The notes under the pieces are model-generated. The model was not told where the DNA came from. It made no database searches and saw only the letters and a program-made list of their open reading frames with translations. 64,000 bases of DNA from NCBI RefSeq assembly GCF_019392195.1, contig NZ_JAHXKI010000003.1, positions 551,866 to 615,865 of the forward strand, given 5' to 3'. The DNA is from Marinobacter sp. F4206. Its GTDB lineage: Bacteria; Pseudomonadota; Gammaproteobacteria; Pseudomonadales; Oleiphilaceae. Shown one piece after another: positions 18,028 to 24,725 of this stretch. The translations under genes and the position numbers were made by a program. Numbering within the stretch: the stretch's first letter is position 1; each line of letters opens with the position of its first letter.

Positions 18028-18693
18028 CTAGGCCCGGGCGTTCAGGTTGAAGGCGTAGCTCCGGTTGTTGTCCGACGCTTCGAGTTGTTCGGCACCGGCG
18101 GAGCGACGCAGAGTGTCATAGCGGTGTACGAGGTCCTGAAGCCCGTTGAACTGCTGGTTCTCGCTGATGAGCGTGTCCAGTAGCGGGTTGTTTACCCCGT
18201 AGGCCTGGTTCAGTTTCAGGGCGTTGTCCATGAAATGTAGCGTCGGCTCATTGATGCTCAAGCGGCTGAACGCGTCTTTGAAGTTCTTGTTGATGTTCAG
18301 GTCATTTTCGATGACTGCCCTGGACTCCTCGGTGATCTTGCCGCTCACCTGAATCTTTCCACTCTCATCCCGATTAACGTTCAGCGCCGTGTTTGGCGCA
18401 AGGCTATACTCGGCAAGCTTGTGCCGCAAAGTCTCCCGCACGAAGGCAAGATCCTGCCCCACCGACTGTTTGTAATCCGTCATCGCGAGTTTGCGGGATT
18501 TCAGGTTGGCCAGGTCCGTGCTGTTTTCGCCAGAAGGGGTGAAACGGTCATCACCCGGCGCACCAGCGGGTTGGGGAGATGGCCTGTCAGCCTTCGCTGG
18601 CGCCCCCTGCGCCGCACTGTCCGGCGACGGGCGTTTTTCCATCGCCTGCTGAAACTGGGTGCTCGCCCGGATCAGGGATGTCAGTAGTGACAT
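18028..18693 (-). CDS. Uncharacterised protein, disordered N-terminus and folded C-terminus
   Basis: I do not recognise this family. The 221-residue product has no signal peptide or membrane helix. Residues about 20-75 are rich in Pro, Ala, Ser and Gly and look disordered. From about 80 a mixed helix/strand region follows, with TDYKQSVGQDLAFVRETLRHKLAEY, then a strand pair (ALNVNRDESGKIQVSGKI) and helices including NNPLLDTLISENQQF. A longer frame from 18780 is open, but the ATG at 18693 is preceded by AGAGG and gives a cleaner protein. It is convergent with yciO and divergent from the chemoreceptor gene. No function is offered. Confidence 0.7.
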   Translation of the reverse strand: MSLLTSLIRASTQFQQAMEKRPSPDSAAQGAPAKADRPSPQPAGAPGDDRFTPSGENSTDLANLKSRKLAMTDYKQSVGQDLAFVRETLRHKLAEYSLAPNTALNVNRDESGKIQVSGKITEESRAVIENDLNINKNFKDAFSRLSINEPTLHFMDNALKLNQAYGVNNPLLDTLISENQQFNGLQDLVHRYDTLRRSAGAEQLEASDNNRSYAFNLNARA

Positions 18694-18946
18694 GGCTTTT
18701 TGTCCTCTCTTGGCAACGAATAGGGGTGCCGGAAAATCATCGTCTGCCTTGATATATGCACGTTTCGGGCCATTCCGCACGACGGGGGTGAGAGGGGCGG
18801 ATTTTGTCTGGGAGTTGCCTCAGATCTGATCTGTGTCAGTAAAAAAATGACGCGTTTCTATAGAGTCCGATGTCGATTCGTTGTCATTGACCGACGCCAA
18901 ACGCGACACTTAAATCACCCTCTGTGTGCCTTTCAGCCGGACTGCC

Positions 18947-20563
18947 ATGAAAAAACAACACTCCATCCGCTTTTTATTGCTCGCCGCGCTGGCGGCGGCA
19001 TTCTCCCTGATTCTCGTGCTAACGGTTCTCTACAACGCTCAGGCTCAGCGCGAGCATATGGAGGAATTCAGCCACCAATACGTGGATGGTCTCGCCAAAT
19101 CCTATTTCGATGGCCTAAACACCATGATGGTGACGGGCACGATCGCGAACCGGGATGTCTTGCGCGAGAAAGTCATGGCCCCGGACGAGGTTCTGGATAT
19201 CCGGGTCGTTCGCAGTGATCACCTGAACCAGATGTTCGGCAAAGGTACCGCAGCCGAGCAGAAACGTGATGCGTTGGATCGGCAGGCCCTTGCCGGTGAG
19301 CGAGTCGAGTCCTATTCCAGCAATGACGATGGCCGTGTCTACACGCTGGTCGAGCCTGTTGTTGCCAGTGAGAATTACCAGGGAGTGAACTGCCTCGGAT
19401 GTCATCAGGCCAAGGAAGGACAGGTACTTGGTGCCATTCGGGTGGATTATTCCCTGGCTGCGACCGACGCGCGGCTGAATCAACAGCTGCTGACCAGTGG
19501 TGGCATCCAGGCGGTGATTTTCGCCGTGGTGTTTTTCCTGACCGCCTTCGCCCTTGCCCGCTTGGTGTTTGTACGCCTGCGACGGCTCCATGACCGTATG
19601 GACGAGATATCCCGCAATTCCGACCTGACCATTGAACTCGAGGTGGGCCGAAACGATGAGATTGGATCGGTGTCCCGGGCCTTTAACCGGATGATGGCGA
19701 AAATCCGCGAGAGTATGCATACGGTGATGGATAATGCCGAGCAGGTCGAGCGCGCCGCCCGCGGCATAGCGGAGAAATCAGAGACCACCGAACGGGAAGT
19801 GCTGGCTCAGCGTGACAACACCGACCAGGTGGCCAGTGCCACCACGGAGATGGCTGCCTCCGCGGTTCAGGTTCGAGAAAACGCCATTCATACCACCCAG
19901 AAATCGGCCGACACAGCCGCCTCTGCCAGTGCCGGTGAACAGCTGGCACGGGATGCGGTGGAAGGCATCCAGGCGCTGAACGCGGAGGTTCAGTCGGGCG
20001 CACGGCGAATTGAACAACTCGACCAGCGCACCAGCCAGATGTCGGACATGCTTGAGGTCATTTCCAACATTGCAGACCAGACCAACCTGCTGGCTCTGAA
20101 TGCCGCCATTGAAGCAGCGAGGGCAGGAGAGCAGGGGCGCGGCTTCTCGGTGGTGGCGGATGAGGTTCGGGCACTGGCGTCCCGTACCCAGGATTCCACG
20201 GAGGAGATTCGCAACACCATCACCGGGCTAAAAAATGAAGTGGTGGATTGTGTCGGGACCATGAGTCACGCCTCGGAAATGGCGGAACACCAGGTCCGGG
20301 CTATTCTACGGGTCGAGTCCGAGCTTCAGACCATTGCCCTGGCTGTGCGGCAGATCACCGACCTGAACCAGGAGATGGAAAGCGCGGCTAACGAGCAGAG
20401 CGAGGTGTCTGAATCGATCAATCACAACGTTATCGAGATCAGCCGCTCCGCCGAGCAAACTTCTCAGGATGCCCAGCAAACGTCTCGCATTGCGGGGGAT
20501 CTGCTGGCCATGGCGGAAAATCTCAGGCAGATCATCGGCCAGTTCAGGTTGTCGCAGGACTAA
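18947..20563 (+). CDS. Methyl-accepting chemotaxis protein with a periplasmic c-type heme motif
   Basis: The 538-residue product has two membrane helices (about 9-30 and 186-207) around a periplasmic sensor domain. That domain contains C149-L-G-C152-H153, a CXXCH heme c attachment site, followed by VLGAIRVDYSL. After the second helix come a HAMP domain (about 208-262) and a standard signalling coiled coil with the hairpin tip IADQTNLLALNAAIEAARAGEQGRGFSVVADEVRALASRT. Heme-linked receptors of this sort sense redox state or gases. A GTG at 18926 could extend it by seven residues, but MKKQHSIRF at 18947 makes a normal signal anchor. The stop overlaps the convergent hydrolase gene by four bases. 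Confidence 0.93.
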   Translation: MKKQHSIRFLLLAALAAAFSLILVLTVLYNAQAQREHMEEFSHQYVDGLAKSYFDGLNTMMVTGTIANRDVLREKVMAPDEVLDIRVVRSDHLNQMFGKGTAAEQKRDALDRQALAGERVESYSSNDDGRVYTLVEPVVASENYQGVNCLGCHQAKEGQVLGAIRVDYSLAATDARLNQQLLTSGGIQAVIFAVVFFLTAFALARLVFVRLRRLHDRMDEISRNSDLTIELEVGRNDEIGSVSRAFNRMMAKIRESMHTVMDNAEQVERAARGIAEKSETTEREVLAQRDNTDQVASATTEMAASAVQVRENAIHTTQKSADTAASASAGEQLARDAVEGIQALNAEVQSGARRIEQLDQRTSQMSDMLEVISNIADQTNLLALNAAIEAARAGEQGRGFSVVADEVRALASRTQDSTEEIRNTITGLKNEVVDCVGTMSHASEMAEHQVRAILRVESELQTIALAVRQITDLNQEMESAANEQSEVSESINHNVIEISRSAEQTSQDAQQTSRIAGDLLAMAENLRQIIGQFRLSQD

Positions 20564-21201
20564 CCACGATGGTCTGAGACAAACGGGTTTGTGGCGCGCT
20601 CTTCTCCGAACGTGGACATGGGGCCGTGTCCCGGGATAAAAGCGACATCGTCCCCCAGGGGGAACAGTTTCTCCCGAATCGACCGGATCAGCGTGGCGTG
20701 GTCGCCTTTCGGGAAATCGGTGCGGCCAATGGAGCCATGAAAGAGGACGTCGCCAACCAGTGCCAGCCTCGACGCCTGATGGAAAAACACGACATGGCCG
20801 GGCGTGTGGCCCGGGCAGTGCAGCACCTGCAGGGTTTGATCTCCGACAGTCACCGCTTCACCGTCGGTCAGCCAGCGGTCCGGAGTGAAGGTCTCGGGTG
20901 TTGGGAAGCCAAACATCTGCGCCTGCTGGGGTAGGCCTGCGATCCAGAAGTGGTCCTCCCGGTGCGGGCCCTCGATCGGTACGGCCAACTCCCTTGCCAG
21001 TTCCGCCGTGCCGCCGGCGTGGTCAATGTGAGCGTGGGTTAGCAGGATTTTTTCAACGCTAACGTCTTCTTCTCTGACGGCTGCGCGAATTCGATCAAGA
21101 TCGCCACCCGGATCCACCACCGCCGCTTTCCTGGTCGTTTCGCACCAGATCAGCGTGCAGTTCTGCTGAAAGGGAGTAACCGGGATGATGCGGTATTTCA
21201 T
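20560..21201 (-). CDS. Metallo-beta-lactamase-fold hydrolase (glyoxalase II-like, YcbL type)
   Basis: The 213-residue product is a single metallo-beta-lactamase domain with the metal motif THAHIDHAGG (about 55-64), a later histidine in HCPGHTPGHVVFF, the bridging Asp in LVGDVLF, and the last ligand in FIPGHGP. This compact form lacks the C-terminal helical domain of classical glyoxalase II and matches E. coli YcbL, which hydrolyses glutathione thioesters weakly. It is a lone gene convergent with the chemoreceptor. Substrate is not certain. Confidence 0.9.
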   Translation of the reverse strand: MKYRIIPVTPFQQNCTLIWCETTRKAAVVDPGGDLDRIRAAVREEDVSVEKILLTHAHIDHAGGTAELARELAVPIEGPHREDHFWIAGLPQQAQMFGFPTPETFTPDRWLTDGEAVTVGDQTLQVLHCPGHTPGHVVFFHQASRLALVGDVLFHGSIGRTDFPKGDHATLIRSIREKLFPLGDDVAFIPGHGPMSTFGEERATNPFVSDHRG

Positions 21202-21486
21202 GGCAGGTGCTACCTCTGTCAGATCATTTTGGCGGAGTAGTCTACGACAATTCGCAATTTGTTAAACCCGGATGGATTTCGCTCAGATCCGGACGCGATG
21301 TGACACAGCCCTCAATTCAAGCGCAACTCCACACGGATAATAGGGCATTGGACTGGCAATTGTCCGATTAGGCGGTAGCTTATAGACACATAATCATTCG
21401 CCCACGGATATATCTGGGGCGGTAATACCGGGTGGTTGCATGGTCCGGATGCGATCGAGGTGTATCCCGAAAAGGAGCAGTAAAAA

Positions 21487-22422
21487 ATGGACATCACAAG
21501 CGTGAAATTTCTCTCGATGGCAGTAGCAACCGTTCTGATCACGGGGTGTGGCGGAGGTGGCGGTGGTGGCAGCACGGCCAGCTCATCAGCCCAGCTGTCC
21601 CTCGATACCCAGGGCTACGGCGGTAAAAAGGCTTCATTACGGGTTCAGGGCGATTTAGAGGATGCAACGACAGCCTATTCCGATATTAATGGCGTAATTT
21701 CGCTGGTGGAGGACGTTGAGGTTTCCCTCCAGTCACCGTCCGGTGACACGGCGGTTGCCACCGCAGCTGCGGCCGAACCTGAATACAGCTGCGTAAACCC
21801 CGATGGGGTGGTGGACGTCCAGCAGACGATTGGCTCGACCAGCGAGAACTATGTGTTCACGTTGAGTAACTGCCAGGTCCAGACCTTCAACCATGGAGTG
21901 CTGCTGTTGAATGGCGAGTATCGCCTGGAGGCAACCGCTTCCGGAGACGGCTCGTCCGGTACGGTAGCACAGCGGATTGACATCTCCGGCCAGGAACTGG
22001 ATTCCGGTGCGGACTTGGCGATTCTGGGTAGCCAGACGGCAACGATTCGCGCCACCAGTGATTCCAATTACTCCATCACCACCGTATCGCCTTCAATGGA
22101 GTATCGGCTGGGCAACGAGTACGTCGCCACACGCAATTCCGAGTTTGTGGTTTCGCAGTCCGTTGACATCTATACGCTTTCAATGAGCACGGACCTGGTG
22201 AGCTCTGCCCTTGGAGGGTATGTCTCTTTCTCGACACCGACTCCGATCGAGGTGGTTTTGACCGAAGATTGCCCAATTCGTGGTCACGTTCTTCTCGAGG
22301 GCGACGGTACGGTTGAAGCGCGCTATGGGCAGAGCACCGGCCGGGGCTTCGGGCTTGAAGTGCTGGTCAACGGCAGTGAAGTCTCCTACGAGGATACCTG
22401 CGTCGCGGCGTTGCCGCTCTAG
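21487..22422 (+). CDS. Uncharacterised lipoprotein with Gly-rich linker
   Basis: The 311-residue product begins with a signal peptide ending LITGC, a lipobox cysteine followed by eight residues that are nearly all glycine and then STASSSA. The rest is rich in Ser, Thr, Val and Gly with alternating patterns typical of beta-sheet. It has four cysteines beyond the lipobox (in YSCVNPDG, LSNCQVQ, TEDCPIRG and YEDTCVAA) that could form two disulfides. I do not recognise a family. AAGGAG lies at 21472-21477 upstream of the ATG. Its signal-to-linker arrangement resembles that of the lipoprotein at 9209-9625, though the bodies differ. Confidence 0.75.
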   Translation: MDITSVKFLSMAVATVLITGCGGGGGGGSTASSSAQLSLDTQGYGGKKASLRVQGDLEDATTAYSDINGVISLVEDVEVSLQSPSGDTAVATAAAAEPEYSCVNPDGVVDVQQTIGSTSENYVFTLSNCQVQTFNHGVLLLNGEYRLEATASGDGSSGTVAQRIDISGQELDSGADLAILGSQTATIRATSDSNYSITTVSPSMEYRLGNEYVATRNSEFVVSQSVDIYTLSMSTDLVSSALGGYVSFSTPTPIEVVLTEDCPIRGHVLLEGDGTVEARYGQSTGRGFGLEVLVNGSEVSYEDTCVAALPL

Positions 22423-22481
22423 GGCGACGAAAAGTAATCTGTGTTTCCTGGCACCTGAAAAGGCTGTGTAGATCGAAGGCT

Positions 22482-23063
22482 TTATTCGGGTGCTGGAATT
22501 TTTCGGGTCACTACAAATGCGCCGCGAAGATCCCCCTCTGAAAACCCGGTAGCCTTGTCTTCAGGGTATAGCTCGGCCAGTTTGGCCTTTACCTTCGGGT
22601 CGATCGAGTCGCCGTGACAGCCAAGGCAGAGCTTTTGAGTCGGAATTGCGCTCATGTACTGGAATTCAGGCTGTCCAGACGCCTCGGAAACCTGCCACAC
22701 CTCTACCGGCTTGCCGTTTTTCACCGGCTGCTTTTTCATGGCCTGAAGTTGGATTGCCTGCCAGTCTGTCGGGGCATTATTCGAGTTCCGGACTTTCAGG
22801 CTTGTTCGGCTGATTCTCCATTCGTCGTTGCTGTTGCTGGCGGCGATTTCGGGCGCTACGGTTTTACAGACTCCAATTCCGTTGGTGAGACCGCCTTCCT
22901 TGATGGCCGCCTGCAGCGCCTGTTTAAGAGAGCCACCGAACGCTTTTACCATCGCGCGCGCCTCGTTGACCATTTCATCCGTGGACTGCGCCGCCGGTTG
23001 GGCTGAAGCCGGCATGGAGAGAATTGAAAGTAGCACGGCAGTTGTAACAATCAGCTTAGTCAT
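22482..23063 (-). CDS. DUF3365 (Tll0287-like) periplasmic c-type heme protein
   Basis: The 193-residue product has a cleavable signal peptide (to about 21, SMPASA). The DUF3365 signature RISRTSLKVRNSNNAPTDWQ is at about 83-102, with an earlier conserved GVCKTVAPEIA. C146-L-G-C149-H150 is a heme c attachment site, and DLRGAFVVTRKI ends the domain. The fold is a PAS-like heme sensor related to periplasmic domains of some chemoreceptors and kinases. Here it is a free soluble protein. The same CLGCH motif appears in the chemoreceptor 2 kb away, which may point to a related redox role, but nothing links them in one operon. Confidence 0.88.
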   Translation of the reverse strand: MTKLIVTTAVLLSILSMPASAQPAAQSTDEMVNEARAMVKAFGGSLKQALQAAIKEGGLTNGIGVCKTVAPEIAASNSNDEWRISRTSLKVRNSNNAPTDWQAIQLQAMKKQPVKNGKPVEVWQVSEASGQPEFQYMSAIPTQKLCLGCHGDSIDPKVKAKLAELYPEDKATGFSEGDLRGAFVVTRKIPAPE

Positions 23064-23227
23064 TGGTCAGCTCCCTGATCGGCTTTGTCGATTGTTATAA
23101 ATATATAACATCGTCAGATAGGCAGATTGAGCCAGGTCAGGACTTCGAGAGTGACTTTGTGCAGGTGCAATCTAATCCGTGGGATTCTGGGTAAATCTAC
23201 TTGGCTAGGGGCAATCGAGGAGGGGGA

Positions 23228-23304
23228 TGGTACCCCCGGCAGGACTCGAACCTGCTACCTTCCCCTTAGGAGGGGGACGCTCTATCCAGATGAGCTACGG
23301 GGGC
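23228..23304 (-). tRNA. tRNA-Arg (CCT)
   Basis: Read on the minus strand, the 77-nt cloverleaf begins GCCCCCG, has D stem GCTC/GAGC, anticodon loop CTCCTAA on a TCCCC/GGGGA stem, T stem GCAGG/CCTGC around TTCGAGT, and ends CGGGGGT-A-CCA. The anticodon CCT reads AGG. The first acceptor pair is G1-U72, a wobble. A good promoter lies just upstream at 23325-23353. Confidence 0.95.
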
Positions 23305-23324
23305 AATTCCTCAGGAAGGGCGGT

Positions 23325-23353
23325 ATGATAGCGGTCTGGAGCTGATGGCTCAA
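23325..23353 (-). promoter_or_regulatory. Sigma-70 promoter of tRNA-Arg(CCT)
   Basis: On the minus strand TTGAGC (23348-23353) is followed after 17 bases by TATCAT (23325-23330). The tRNA starts about 20 bases beyond. The promoter lies in the short gap before the glycosyltransferase gene that reads the other way. Confidence 0.7.
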
Positions 23354-23391
23354 GGTGTTGCCCCGTTTCCACGGTTTTTCCGGAGTGAGCT

Positions 23392-24093
23392 TTGCCCAAC
23401 CCGTTTTCCCTAAGCGTCATTGTGCCGGTGTGGAAAGAAGCCGCCGGCATCCAGAGTTCCCTGAAAGCCCTGGCCCCCATTCGGGAGGCCGGCCATCAAG
23501 TCATTGTTGTCGATGCCGGCAGTGATGATGGTACGGCTGGGCTGGCCCGGCCTCTGTGTGATCGGGTCGTGGACTCCGATAAGGGGCGTGGCGCCCAAAT
23601 GAATGCAGGCGCGGCAGCCGCAGGGGGCAACCTGCTGCTGTTCCTGCACGCAGACACCCGTCTGCCCGTCGATGCCCTCACGCAACTGGAAATCTTCATG
23701 GCAAGCCGCCGTGCCTGGGGGCGTTTTGATGTTCGGCTGAGTGGGCATCGGCCGTTGTTTCGGGTCATTGCCTGGTTCATGAACAAACGGTCCTGGCTGA
23801 CCGGCGTTTGTACCGGCGATCAGGCCATGTTTGTGCGTCGGGACGCGTTCGAGGCCCTTGGCGGCTTTCACGCTCAGCCGCTGATGGAAGATGTCGAATT
23901 CTCAAGGCGCCTGTCTCTGGTCTCACGTCCTTACTGCATTCACTCACCGGTGATTACCGACAGCCGGCGCTGGGAAAAGCTTGGCCCCTGGCGTACGATT
24001 TTCCTGATGTGGCGGTTGCGCTGGCGCTATTGGCGCGGTGAATCGCCGGAATCCCTGGCCCAGGCCTATCGTTCGGATGTTCGCAATGCCTGA
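23392..24093 (+). CDS. GT2-type glycosyltransferase (TIGR04283-like)
   Basis: The 233-residue product is a family 2 glycosyltransferase: SVIVPVWKEAAGIQSSLKAL, VIVVDAGSDDGTAGLA, GRGAQMNAGAAAAGGNLLLFLHADTRLP (the DxD-like site) and GVCTGDQAMFVRRDAFEALGGFHAQPLMEDVEFSRRL. It is the short form that occurs beside TIGR04282 proteins, as it does here, and no membrane segment is evident. The start is TTG at 23392: GGAG at 23382-23385 is six bases upstream and no ATG lies nearby in frame. The end overlaps the next gene by about 8 bp. Its sugar and acceptor are unknown. Confidence 0.87.
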   Translation: MPNPFSLSVIVPVWKEAAGIQSSLKALAPIREAGHQVIVVDAGSDDGTAGLARPLCDRVVDSDKGRGAQMNAGAAAAGGNLLLFLHADTRLPVDALTQLEIFMASRRAWGRFDVRLSGHRPLFRVIAWFMNKRSWLTGVCTGDQAMFVRRDAFEALGGFHAQPLMEDVEFSRRLSLVSRPYCIHSPVITDSRRWEKLGPWRTIFLMWRLRWRYWRGESPESLAQAYRSDVRNA

Positions 24094-24724
24094 CAGTACC
24101 CCCGCAAGCACCGTATTGATGCAGTTCGCCAAATGGCCCGAGCAAGGGCGGGTGAAGACCCGCCTGATGCCAGCCCTAGGGGCAGGCGGTGCGCTCCGGG
24201 CCCATGTCACGCTCACTCTGGCGGTTCTCGATAATCTCTGTGCAACGGGCTATCCGGTGCAGTTCTGGTGGGATCGCGAGCTGGAACGGGCGCCTGACGA
24301 GGCCGATATCATCATGCAGAACCTCGAACGCGCCGGCCTTGAACAGAAGATTCAGCATGGAGAAACCCTGGGTGACAGGATGCAGGCAGCACTAAGCGAG
24401 TCGCTTGAACACCACGAGCGGGCCATGGTAATTGGCAGTGACTGCCCCTCGGTGGATCCTCAGTACGTTCGTCAGGCGCTTACACGGCTGGCTGAGTTTG
24501 ATGTGGTGCTTGGACCCTCCGACGACGGCGGCTATGTCCTGATTGGAGCAAGCCGGGTTGTGCCCGGCATGCTGGATGGCATTGAATGGGGGACCGAAAA
24601 CGTACTGATGCAGACTCTGGCCCGTATGGAGAAATCAGGGCTCCGCGTCAGTCTGCTGGAGCCCCGGTGGGATGTGGACGAGCCGGAAGACTGGGCGCGT
24701 TTTCAGCGCCTGCCAGAGGCCTAG
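24086..24724 (+). CDS. TIGR04282-family nucleotidyl/glycosyltransferase-like protein
   Basis: The roughly 212-residue product has a nucleotide-diphosphosugar transferase fold. It starts VLMQFAKWPEQGRVKTRLMPALG, a signature close to CofC/MobA-type enzymes, and continues with GDRMQAAL, VIGSDCPSVDPQYVRQAL and VLGPSDDGGYVLIGA. The family has been annotated as arsenosugar biosynthesis glycosyltransferase, but direct evidence for that here is lacking. Two in-frame ATGs (24077 and 24086) are possible; both overlap the upstream gene, so translation is coupled. It is convergent with the M16 protease gene, whose end is one base away. Confidence 0.85.
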   Translation: MPDSTPASTVLMQFAKWPEQGRVKTRLMPALGAGGALRAHVTLTLAVLDNLCATGYPVQFWWDRELERAPDEADIIMQNLERAGLEQKIQHGETLGDRMQAALSESLEHHERAMVIGSDCPSVDPQYVRQALTRLAEFDVVLGPSDDGGYVLIGASRVVPGMLDGIEWGTENVLMQTLARMEKSGLRVSLLEPRWDVDEPEDWARFQRLPEA

Positions 24725-24725
24725 T

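Noticed and set aside
18024..18035. GGGCCTAGGCCC palindrome at the yciO 3' end
   Set aside because: It is formed by two convergent stop codons in G+C-rich DNA and has no loop or T-run, so it is unlikely to be a terminator or operator.
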